This document shows positions 1 through 6,565 of a DNA stretch of 8,285 nucleotides, piece after piece. The notes beneath the pieces were generated by a model that was not told where the DNA came from, made no database searches, and saw nothing but the letters and a program-made list of their open reading frames with translations. Position 1 is the first letter of the stretch. Each line of letters starts with the position of its first letter. The translations under genes were made by a program, and so were the position numbers. This DNA comes from Gammaproteobacteria bacterium (lineage in GTDB: Bacteria; Pseudomonadota; Gammaproteobacteria; Competibacterales; Competibacteraceae), in contig PWUP01000219.1 of NCBI GenBank assembly GCA_003562535.1, positions 1 through 8,285 on the forward strand, in the 5' to 3' direction.

Positions 1-980
1 GTCGAAAATTAAGCCAGCATTTAATCGAACGCGCCCGTGCGGGGCTGCAAGTGGTGTTGTTGTATGACGATATCGGCTGCAAGAACCTACCTCAGTCGTA
101 CCTCGATGAGCTGGAAACCGGCGGGGGGACGGTCAGTAACTTCAGCCCCCGCAATACCCGCTCCGTCGGTTTATTCGAGCGCTTTCGGCTGAATTTCCGC
201 AATCATCGTAAAATCGTGATTGCCGACGGACAGCGCGCCTGGATTGGCGGGCATAATGTCGGGGTTGAGTACATTGGGCAGCACCCACGGCTCAGTCCCT
301 GGCGTGATACCCATGTGGAGCTGCGCGGACCAGCAGTTCTGGCGTGCCAAGTCGCGTTTGCGGAAGACTGGCACTGGTCAACCCAAACCATATTGTCCTT
401 AAACTGGCAGCCGCGCACTGTACCCGAGCATAACCGTAACGTTCTGGTGGTGCCGTCTGGGCCGGCGGATGAGCTGGAAACCTGTGCCTTGCTGTTTGTG
501 CAAGCCATTAATCGCGCTCATCGGCGCTTGTGGATTGTCAGTCCGTATTTTGTGCCGGAAGCCAGTGTGATTGCTGCGTTGCAATTAGCGGTGTTACGCG
601 GCGTGGATGTCCGGGTGTTGCAACCTTCCCGTCCTGACCATAAATTAGTGTGGTTAGCCAGTTATGCCTATCTCAGCGAAACCGATCCGCTGGGGGTGAA
701 ATTATATCGTTATCAGCAAGGTTTTCTGCATCAAAAAGTGGTGTTGGTGGACGATGATTTATGCCTGGTCGGCACCGCGAATTTCGATAATCGGTCATTT
801 CGGATCAATTTCGAGATTACCGTTGTCGTGGCCGATCATGAGTTTGCCGCCCAAGCCGCCACCATGCTGGAGGCCGATTTTGCCGCCAGCCGTCGCTGGA
901 CGCTGCAAAACTATTTGGACAAACCCCTGCCGTTTCGCCTAGCCTGCCGTGCGGCCAGGTTGTTATCACCGATTTTATGA
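1..980 (+). CDS. cls: Cardiolipin synthase (phospholipase D family), 5' end missing
   Basis: This enzyme condenses phospholipids to cardiolipin at the inner membrane. The frame is open from the left edge (first full codon at base 3), giving 325 residues and a TGA at 978-980. Both catalytic HxKxxxxD motifs of the phospholipase D superfamily are present. The first is H68-x-K70 with D75, followed by GGHN (from base 204); the second is H243-x-K245 with D250, followed by GTANFDNRS (from base 729). The segments SPYFVP, RGVDV and the C-terminal end SPIL match ClsA-type synthases as I remember them. Those are about 480-490 residues long, so roughly the first 160 residues, including the N-terminal membrane anchors, lie outside the window. 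A GTG at 51 is internal, because the homology continues upstream of it. ClsA- and ClsB-type enzymes share these motifs; the C-terminal match favours ClsA. No terminator is visible after the stop. Confidence 0.93.
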   Translation, partial: RKLSQHLIERARAGLQVVLLYDDIGCKNLPQSYLDELETGGGTVSNFSPRNTRSVGLFERFRLNFRNHRKIVIADGQRAWIGGHNVGVEYIGQHPRLSPWRDTHVELRGPAVLACQVAFAEDWHWSTQTILSLNWQPRTVPEHNRNVLVVPSGPADELETCALLFVQAINRAHRRLWIVSPYFVPEASVIAALQLAVLRGVDVRVLQPSRPDHKLVWLASYAYLSETDPLGVKLYRYQQGFLHQKVVLVDDDLCLVGTANFDNRSFRINFEITVVVADHEFAAQAATMLEADFAASRRWTLQNYLDKPLPFRLACRAARLLSPIL

Positions 981-1061
981 GCGGCTACCCGGATCAAACC
1001 ATCTCGCCCAGTTTAGGTCTAGGGTTTAAGCACATCGCTTTATTCTGGAATCGTTCAATTG

Positions 1062-1241
1062 ATGACCCGTCTCTGCCATAGCGCATTATTAGGTTTACTG
1101 CTGGGAGTGTTAGCCTGCACCCCCACGCCGGACACCGATCCAGTCGCCCCCTCGACACCGGCGCCGGATCATCGGCGTTATAATCCTGAAGAACTGGCGC
1201 TAAGTCCAGCGCCTGAGTCCGCAGCAAATCGAGAGATGTAA
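1062..1241 (+). CDS. Small lipoprotein, function unknown
   Basis: The product is about 59 residues. It has a short basic start (MTRLCHS), a hydrophobic leucine/glycine stretch and a lipobox ending V-L-A-C, so it is probably lipid-modified on that Cys after signal peptidase II cleavage. The mature part is only about 40 residues. It is Pro/Thr/Asp-rich (CTPTPDTDPVAPSTPAP) and then charged, with no domain I recognise. The LKGPLY motif of LptM/YifL-type small lipoproteins is absent. The start is ambiguous: GGAA at 1047-1050 lies 8 bases from a TTG at 1059 and 11 bases from the ATG at 1062. The stop TAA (1239-1241) shares its last A with the ATG of the next gene, so the two are probably translationally coupled. 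The good lipobox and the coupling are the main reasons to believe this short gene is real. Confidence 0.7.
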   Translation: MTRLCHSALLGLLLGVLACTPTPDTDPVAPSTPAPDHRRYNPEELALSPAPESAANREM

Positions 1242-1750
1242 TGTATAAATTGCTTTTTTTAATATTATTTTCTAGCACACTCCTCGCCACCGAGGTCGAG
1301 CCGTTACAGCCCCTGACCACTACCCGACCGGCTCCAGCCTTTAATTTTCCCGATAGAGATGGCGTGGCCCATACCTTACAAGACTATGCTGGTCAGGTCT
1401 TAGTGGTGAATTTCTGGGCGACGTGGTGTCCTCCTTGCGTTCGGGAATTACCGGCGCTGGATCGTTTACAGCAGCAGTTGGCTGCCGATGGCGTGGTGGT
1501 CTTGGGGGTTAATCTTGGCGAATCCGCTGAAGAGATCGACACGTTTCTACAACGGGTTGTGGATGTGGAGTTTACGCTGCTATTGGATCCGGTAATGCAC
1601 GCCAGCAGGGAATGGGGCATCCGTGGTCTGCCGACGACTTACATCATCGACGACCACGGCACTATTCTCTTTGAGGTGTTGGGCGACAAGCACTGGGATG
1701 ATCCGGTAATCGTCGAGCAGATTCGTGCTGTGACAGCGTCGGTGAACTAG
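1241..1750 (+). CDS. TlpA/ResA-type periplasmic thiol-disulfide oxidoreductase
   Basis: The product is 169 residues with an N-terminal hydrophobic signal (about residues 1-17, MYKLLFLILFSSTLLA) followed by a thioredoxin fold. The active site is WCPPC (C63 and C66) after VVNFWATW, and the cis-proline loop is LPTTY (P131). Family members reduce or exchange disulfides in exported proteins, for example in cytochrome c maturation, usually fed with electrons by a DsbD/CcdA-type membrane protein. No such partner or cytochrome gene is in view, so the substrate is unknown. The start is supported by GAGAG at 1231-1235, five bases upstream of the ATG, and by the one-base overlap with the preceding lipoprotein gene. 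The first 40 bases are AT-rich with a run of seven T (1254-1260). The TAG stop (1748-1750) overlaps the stop of the convergent gene. The signal could act as an uncleaved anchor; cleavage is inferred. Confidence 0.88.
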   Translation: MYKLLFLILFSSTLLATEVEPLQPLTTTRPAPAFNFPDRDGVAHTLQDYAGQVLVVNFWATWCPPCVRELPALDRLQQQLAADGVVVLGVNLGESAEEIDTFLQRVVDVEFTLLLDPVMHASREWGIRGLPTTYIIDDHGTILFEVLGDKHWDDPVIVEQIRAVTASVN

Positions 1751-2481
1751 CCGTCGTTATCCCGTGCAGCGGCAACCAGTTGTTGCAGTTGTGACACGCT
1801 GACGGCTCCGCGCACAATCTCTTCACCGATGATAAACCCCGGTGTGCCGTTAATGCCCAGTTGCTGAGCCAGCATCTGGTTGCGTTGCAACGTCGCGGTA
1901 ATCGCCGGGTCGTGCATGTCCAGTTGCAATTGCTCTACATCCAAGCCAATATCCTGAGCAATGCTCAATACTCGGTTTTCATTTAAGGCGCCACGCGCCT
2001 GCATGAGTGCGGTATGCAAAGCGGCATATTGTCCCTGGCGCTGTGCCGCCAGAGCCGCTTGCGAGGCCACCAAGGAATCAGCTCCTAAGATGGGAAACTC
2101 CTTCATCAGGATTTTTACTTGGTTGTCGCTTTCAGTTAACGCCATTAAATCATTAAACACTCGCCGACAATAGCCACAGTTATAATCAACAAATTCAATA
2201 ATGGCGACATCACCGTCTGGATTACCCAGCATGGGCGTATCGGGAGTGTTGTACAACTCATCGTGCAAACGGCGTAAGGCATTCTGATACTGCTGAGCCT
2301 CGGCTTGCTGTTGCTGTTGTTGCCACAACTGAATGGCTTCAACAATCACTTCAGGATTAGACAAAATGTACTCACGAATCCGTTCGTCAAACTCCGCTTC
2401 ACTCTGCGCAACACTGGGGGCTATCAACCCCAGTGCTAACGTCAGTAACACAGCACCTGCACATCGGCTAGCATAGCTCAT
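1747..2481 (-). CDS. DsbA-family periplasmic disulfide protein with ScsC-like N-terminal segment
   Basis: The product is 244 residues. A signal peptide (residues 1 to about 25) ends APSVA before QSEAEF. Residues about 28-85 are a charged helical segment (DERIREYILSNPEVIVEAI, then six consecutive Gln at 54-59). This resembles the N-terminal oligomerisation segment of ScsC/Com1-like proteins. The DsbA-like thioredoxin domain follows, with CGYC at 102-105 and cis-Pro P214 in the loop GTPGF. DsbA enzymes usually have CPHC; CGYC is the pair found in DsbC/DsbG isomerases. A role in isomerisation or reduction rather than simple oxidation is therefore possible, but this is inference. The start at 2481 is chosen over an upstream ATG at 2514 because GAGGA (2488-2492) lies six bases before it and the signal peptide begins there. 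It is probably the last gene of the minus-strand operon after recG. Confidence 0.87.
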   Translation of the reverse strand: MSYASRCAGAVLLTLALGLIAPSVAQSEAEFDERIREYILSNPEVIVEAIQLWQQQQQQAEAQQYQNALRRLHDELYNTPDTPMLGNPDGDVAIIEFVDYNCGYCRRVFNDLMALTESDNQVKILMKEFPILGADSLVASQAALAAQRQGQYAALHTALMQARGALNENRVLSIAQDIGLDVEQLQLDMHDPAITATLQRNQMLAQQLGINGTPGFIIGEEIVRGAVSVSQLQQLVAAARDNDG

Positions 2482-2487
2482 CGTAAG

Positions 2488-2492
2488 TCCTC
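2488..2492 (-). promoter_or_regulatory. Ribosome binding site of the DsbA-like gene
   Basis: On the minus strand this reads GAGGA, six bases before the ATG at 2481. The alternative ATG at 2514 has no such motif upstream, so this site decides the start. Confidence 0.7.
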
Positions 2493-2529
2493 GGTCAGTG
2501 GATAAATAGGGCATGAAAAATACAATCGG

Positions 2530-4629
2530 TCACACGTCTCCATAAGTTTGCCCTTGGCCGATCCAGCGGGCAATAATCGCCTCGACAGCGTGTGGATAGT
2601 CGGCTAATAAAGTGTCTGCGGTTTGGCGAATAGGTTCAATCAGTTCGCCATCGCGTACTGGATCAGCGATGCGAAACTGCATCAGTCCGGTTTGACGGGT
2701 GCCGAGTACCTCCCCAGGGCCGCGCAGCTCCAGATCGCGTCGGGCAATGGCAAACCCATCCGTCGTCGCACGCACAGCCTCTAGGCGCGCATAAGCCACT
2801 TGCGACAATGGGGGACGATACAGCAACACACAGAAGCTGTTGGCCGATCCCCGCCCGACTCGACCGCGTAATTGATGCAACTGCGCCAGCCCCAAGCGTT
2901 CCGCGTTTTCGATAATCATCAACGAGGCATTAGGCACATCAACGCCTACCTCGATCACCGTGGTGGCCACCAGCAGGGCGAGTTCACTGCTTTTGAAAGC
3001 GGCCATCACCGCTTCTTTTTCAGCGGCTTTGAGCCGCCCATGCACCAAACCAATGCGCAATTCAGGCAGCAACTCGCTCAAACGGGTGGCGGTGTCCTCA
3101 GCAGCTTGGGCTTCGAGTTGAGTGGATTCTTCAATCAAGGGGCACACCCAATAGGCTTGGCGACCACTGCCGCAGGCCAGACGAATGCGCTCGATGACTT
3201 GATCGCGGCGTGATTCACTGATCACCACGGTGGTGACGGGTGTGCGCCCTGGGGGCAGCTCATCAATAATCGAGGTGTCGAGATCGGCATACACACTCAT
3301 GGCTAGTGTGCGCGGTATCGGTGTTGCGGTCATGATGAGCTGATGCGGACAATACGCCCCCCGGCGGCCTTTCTCCCGCAATGCCAGACGCTGATGAACG
3401 CCAAAGCGGTGTTGTTCATCGACAATGACTAAGACTAGATCATGGAACTCAACATCGTCTTGGAACAAAGCGTGGGTGCCGATAATCATCTGGGCTTGAC
3501 CGGAGCGCAAGGCGTCCAGTGCCGCTGTGCGCGCACTGCCCTTAGTGCGCCCGCTCAGCCAAAGCAGGTGAACGCCCAACGGTTGCAACCACTGGCTCAG
3601 GGTACGGTAATGCTGTTCGGCTAATAACTCGGTCGGTGCCATGAGCACAGCTTGCCCAGCCGATTCCAGCGCGTGCAGGGCAGCGAGGGTTGCCACCACT
3701 GTCTTGCCGGAACCCACATCACCTTGAATCAGCCGCAACATCGGTCGGGGCTGGCGCAAATCACTGGCAATTTCCGCGCATACGCGCTGTTGAGCCGCCG
3801 TCAGTTCGAACGGTAACGCCGCGAGGAACTGCTGACGCAAGGGGCCATCGGTGTTCAATGCCAGTGCCGGATTGCGGCGGATACGCTGACGGAGTTCACG
3901 CAGACTCAATTGATGCGCCAAGAGTTCTTCAAAAATCAGCCGGTGTTGCGCCGGATGTTGCCGTTGCGCGAGTAGGGCCGCATACTCGGGCGGTGGGCGG
4001 TGCAGCAGGTGCAAGGTCGCATTGATATCGGGCAAACCCAAGGGTTGGCGCAGCGCCTCGGGCAAGGGATCGCTTAACGGCTGGTGGTGTAAACTGTGCA
4101 GCGCCTGCTCAATTAAACGCCGTAAACTGGGCTGACGCAGTCCCTCGGTGGTGGGATAAATCGGCGTTAAACATTCGGCAAACGGCGGCGGCTCGTCTTC
4201 CGACAGGATATGGTACTCTGGATGAATCATTTCCAGCGAAGTGGCCCCCATGCGAACCTCACTAAAACAACGCAGACGGGTGCCGGGAGTTAAATGTTCG
4301 CGTTGCGCGGCACTGAAATGAAAAAATCGTAATACAATAGCGCCGCTGTGATCGCCGAGCTGACACAGCAGCATCGTCCGGCGTTTGTGTACCACATCGA
4401 CCCGCAGGATTTCACCCTCAATGACCGCCTCCAGACCCACTTGCAAGGCGGTTATCGGGGTGATCTGTGTGCGATCTTGATAGCGCAGGGGTAAATGCAT
4501 TAACAAATCAACGATTTGATTAATGCCCAGTCGCGCAAGACGCTCCGCAAGACGCGGCCCCACGCCGGTCAGGGATTGCACGGAGTCGTGTAGATCAGGC
4601 ACAGTAGTCGTAGAAGTCGTCACCTGCAT
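2530..4629 (-). CDS. recG: ATP-dependent DNA helicase RecG
   Basis: RecG is a cytoplasmic superfamily 2 translocase that regresses stalled replication forks and migrates Holliday-junction branches during recombination and repair. The product is 699 residues, close to the usual 690-700. The order is a helix-hairpin-like start (SLTGVGPRLAERLARLGI, 19-36); the wedge OB-fold region (about 60-150); Walker A GDVGSGKT (303-310); the DEQH box (404-407) in VDEQHRFGVHQRLAL; TATPIPRT (434-441); and motif VI QLRGRVGRG (586-594). The C-terminal RDLELRGPGEVLGTRQTG (from 631) is the typical RecG end region. All key residues are intact. The frame stays open upstream to a TTG at 4731, inside rarD. I chose the ATG at 4627-4629 because homology to known RecG begins just after it and the length fits. 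No clear Shine-Dalgarno sequence precedes it. It lies 47 bases after rarD and 48 bases before the DsbA-like gene. Confidence 0.97.
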   Translation of the reverse strand: MQVTTSTTTVPDLHDSVQSLTGVGPRLAERLARLGINQIVDLLMHLPLRYQDRTQITPITALQVGLEAVIEGEILRVDVVHKRRTMLLCQLGDHSGAIVLRFFHFSAAQREHLTPGTRLRCFSEVRMGATSLEMIHPEYHILSEDEPPPFAECLTPIYPTTEGLRQPSLRRLIEQALHSLHHQPLSDPLPEALRQPLGLPDINATLHLLHRPPPEYAALLAQRQHPAQHRLIFEELLAHQLSLRELRQRIRRNPALALNTDGPLRQQFLAALPFELTAAQQRVCAEIASDLRQPRPMLRLIQGDVGSGKTVVATLAALHALESAGQAVLMAPTELLAEQHYRTLSQWLQPLGVHLLWLSGRTKGSARTAALDALRSGQAQMIIGTHALFQDDVEFHDLVLVIVDEQHRFGVHQRLALREKGRRGAYCPHQLIMTATPIPRTLAMSVYADLDTSIIDELPPGRTPVTTVVISESRRDQVIERIRLACGSGRQAYWVCPLIEESTQLEAQAAEDTATRLSELLPELRIGLVHGRLKAAEKEAVMAAFKSSELALLVATTVIEVGVDVPNASLMIIENAERLGLAQLHQLRGRVGRGSANSFCVLLYRPPLSQVAYARLEAVRATTDGFAIARRDLELRGPGEVLGTRQTGLMQFRIADPVRDGELIEPIRQTADTLLADYPHAVEAIIARWIGQGQTYGDV

Positions 4630-4676
4630 AGTGTAATACAAAGTGCACTGTGATGATGCACGGGCAACGACTCTAC

Positions 4677-5603
4677 TCAACGCGGATAAGCGCGGGTCAT
4701 ATCCACCGTGTAGATGAACAAGGCCAGCCAAATCAGCCCAAAACTCAGGCCGTGCATTAAGGTAAAGACCTCACCAAACCATAACCCCAGCAGCAGATGG
4801 CCGGTGGGGGCAAGATACTGAAAAAAGCCTAGGGTGGCGTAGCGCAAACGCCGCGCCGCATTGGCAAACCATAACAGCGGCAATGCGGTAATCAGACCCG
4901 CCTGAGCCAGCAGCACCACGCCCCCGCTGCCTTGACTGAGCATGACCGCACCCTGGGGATCGGCCCAGAGCAAAAACACTACCGCGACCGGTGCTAATAA
5001 CAGCGTTTCGGCTGACAAACCGAGTAAGCCATCGACGGGGGCGACTTTGCGTATTAAGCCATAGAAACCAAAGGAAAAGGCCAACAGCAATGACACCCAC
5101 GGAATCGTACCGAGTGCGACGACTTGCCACAAAACCCCCAAGGCCGCCAGCCCAACGGCCACCCATTGCCAAGGTCGCAGCCGTTCTTGTAATAAGGCCA
5201 CCCCGAGCACAATATTCAACAGTGGATTAATAAAATACCCCAGACTGGCTTGCAGCAACTGCTCATTGCTCACCGCCCAGATAAAGACCAGCCAGTTCAG
5301 ACTGATCAACGCCGCGGATACGACCAGCCAGCGCAGGAGTTTAAAATCACCCAGAACCCGCCGTAAATCGTTAAACCGCCCAAACCACGCCAGCAGCAGC
5401 GCCAGCACCAGCACCGACCACACCACTCGATGGGCGACAATTTGCTCAGCCGGTACCCAACTGACGGTGCGCCAGTACAACGGCATCAAGCCCCAAACAC
5501 TGTACGCCAGTAAGGCATAGATCACGCCAAGCGTGACTTCATTCTGCGGGGAGCCACTGTTTAGGGGGGCGAGGCGGCCAGCAGGCTGAGCGGAATTGGA
5601 CAT
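4677..5603 (-). CDS. rarD: EamA-family permease RarD
   Basis: The product is a 308-residue inner-membrane protein of the drug/metabolite transporter superfamily. RarD was named from chloramphenicol-resistance work; its natural substrate is not established to my knowledge. About ten hydrophobic segments can be seen, starting at residues 25-42, 55-74 and 91-111 and continuing to 284-300. Sequence landmarks match enterobacterial RarD closely: AYSVWGLMPLYW (33-44), ASLGYFINPLLNIVLG (119-134), and AFSFGFYGLIRK (175-186) at the start of the second half. The N-terminus is about 14 residues longer than in E. coli and is Ser/Pro/Asn-rich, so a later start is possible. The chosen ATG (5601-5603) has only a weak upstream GAG, but it lies nine bases after the stop of the hydrolase gene, which fits cotranscription or reinitiation. 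recG follows on the same strand. Confidence 0.93.
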   Translation of the reverse strand: MSNSAQPAGRLAPLNSGSPQNEVTLGVIYALLAYSVWGLMPLYWRTVSWVPAEQIVAHRVVWSVLVLALLLAWFGRFNDLRRVLGDFKLLRWLVVSAALISLNWLVFIWAVSNEQLLQASLGYFINPLLNIVLGVALLQERLRPWQWVAVGLAALGVLWQVVALGTIPWVSLLLAFSFGFYGLIRKVAPVDGLLGLSAETLLLAPVAVVFLLWADPQGAVMLSQGSGGVVLLAQAGLITALPLLWFANAARRLRYATLGFFQYLAPTGHLLLGLWFGEVFTLMHGLSFGLIWLALFIYTVDMTRAYPR

Positions 5604-5612
5604 GGATTAGGT

Positions 5613-6500
5613 TCACTCAAGTTCGGAACAGTGGAACGAATGATCGGTCAGTTGTAAAACAAGCTGTGGCCAGAGATCCAACCAGCAACAGCGGTGATCA
5701 AAACCCGCAATCCACTGGCTGCGGGCGCAGGGTTGACGTTCGATGACCGCCGTGTTCAACTTCGGCGGTACTTCGGTATCCTGCTCAGCCAGTACATGCC
5801 ATTGCGGTACGGCCAGCGGCGGTCGTGTGGCCGGGTTTAATGACCCTAGCAAGGGACTGTAACCGTGGTGCTCGGTCCAGGCTGCGGTGTCAAGGTTGGC
5901 CGCTACCGTCACCACAAGCCGAGTTTGCGGCAGATGTTCAGCCATCAGCATGGCGAGTGTGCCGCCGCCACTGTAGCCGATCAAGACCACGGTCGTATTA
6001 GGATGCGCATGCAGCACCGTGTGTACAGCGGCAACCAGACTGTCGATCACTGGGGGGCTATAGCGAGCGGCCGTCCACAACCAGGGCGAACACCCCGGAG
6101 TGTGCTGCATCCCATGATAACAAGGGCGTCCTAAGTACAGACTGGCCTGTGGGTCTTGAGCCATCAGTTGCAACACCAGTGGCCGCCGCGGCGTGGGGTC
6201 AGCCAGAACGCGCCCGTTGTGCCACGGCGAACCGTCGCCATCCAAATAGATATGCAGCACGGTACTGATGGGCACTGCGTTACGGTAAGCCCGATGCGGG
6301 AATGGGGCGCCCGCGAGGGTCAGGCGTTGCCAACCCCGCTCTTGGGCGAAGTGATCTAACCGTTGCTGAGGTGTGGCGCAAGCGCTCAATACGGCCCATA
6401 AGGCCAAGATTGAACCGCTGCACACGTTCACTCTGACCCGGAGAATAGAATCACAGACGCTGTACAATAAGCGCAATAGGGCTACACTATGATCAGGCAT
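5613..6500 (-). CDS. Alpha/beta hydrolase, probable lipoprotein
   Basis: Counted from the ATG at 6500, the product is 295 residues. A hydrophobic stretch SILALWAVLSAC ends in a lipobox (Cys at about residue 41), so the enzyme is probably lipid-anchored in the envelope. The catalytic layout fits an alpha/beta hydrolase. It has an oxyanion-type strand IYLDGDGSPW, the motif DPTP, the nucleophile elbow GYSGGG (Ser 177), a likely acid Asp 241 in AEQDTEVPP, and a likely His 269 in GFDHRCCW. The GDG...DPTP...RPC pattern is one I recall from uncharacterised proteobacterial lipoprotein hydrolases. The substrate is unknown; an esterase or lipase activity is inference. The start is uncertain. The 40 residues before the lipobox Cys are long for a lipoprotein signal, and a GTG at 6429-6431 would leave a normal 17. 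No clear ribosome binding site marks either start. It is probably the first gene of the operon continuing with rarD nine bases later. Confidence 0.75.
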   Translation of the reverse strand: MPDHSVALLRLLYSVCDSILRVRVNVCSGSILALWAVLSACATPQQRLDHFAQERGWQRLTLAGAPFPHRAYRNAVPISTVLHIYLDGDGSPWHNGRVLADPTPRRPLVLQLMAQDPQASLYLGRPCYHGMQHTPGCSPWLWTAARYSPPVIDSLVAAVHTVLHAHPNTTVVLIGYSGGGTLAMLMAEHLPQTRLVVTVAANLDTAAWTEHHGYSPLLGSLNPATRPPLAVPQWHVLAEQDTEVPPKLNTAVIERQPCARSQWIAGFDHRCCWLDLWPQLVLQLTDHSFHCSELE

Positions 6501-6565
6501 GGGATGTGCTGGCAGTGCTGGGGTCAGTCTCTTCAGCAATCCCCAAAATAGCGAGGTAATTAATC
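6501..6565. promoter_or_regulatory. Divergent intergenic region (5' leaders and probable promoters)
   Basis: This gap separates the hydrolase gene (minus) from the Sel1/coiled-coil lipoprotein gene (plus), so it and the adjacent bases must hold start signals for both. If the hydrolase begins at the GTG at 6431, the gap grows to 134 bases. A -10-like TACAAT on the plus strand at 6463-6468 then falls inside it, but no -35 box is well spaced for it. I cannot assign a promoter with confidence. Confidence 0.3.
6553..6557 (+). promoter_or_regulatory. Ribosome binding site of the Sel1/coiled-coil lipoprotein gene
   Basis: GAGGT lies eight bases before the ATG at 6566, and this start gives a standard lipoprotein signal. 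It supports the start choice. Confidence 0.65.

Noticed and set aside
1254..1260. Run of seven T as a possible terminator or slippage site
   Set aside because: There is no GC-rich stem before it and it lies in the signal-peptide codons of the TlpA-like gene, where Leu/Phe codons and low 5' structure explain it.
994..1320. 108-codon open frame on the minus strand
   Set aside because: It runs antisense to the small lipoprotein gene and the start of the TlpA-like gene, has no recognisable domain or ribosome binding site, and the plus-strand reading has a lipobox and a stop/start coupling.
3690..4025. 111-codon open frame on the plus strand inside recG
   Set aside because: It is a shadow of the well-supported recG frame; its translation is Arg/Pro/Ala-rich without a domain.
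4643..4661. Inverted repeat GTGCA / TGCAC with a nine-base loop between rarD and recG, including the palindrome AGTGCACT
   Set aside because: The arms are only five bases and there is no T run, so it is neither a convincing terminator nor a clear operator; chance is likely.
4771..5172. 133-codon minus-strand frame inside rarD
   Set aside because: It is an offset frame of rarD, which has full-length family similarity; the alternative product looks like frame-shifted membrane sequence.
6506..6521. Repeated TGCTGG in the divergent intergenic region
   Set aside because: Two copies of a six-base word are too short to support an operator or attachment site.
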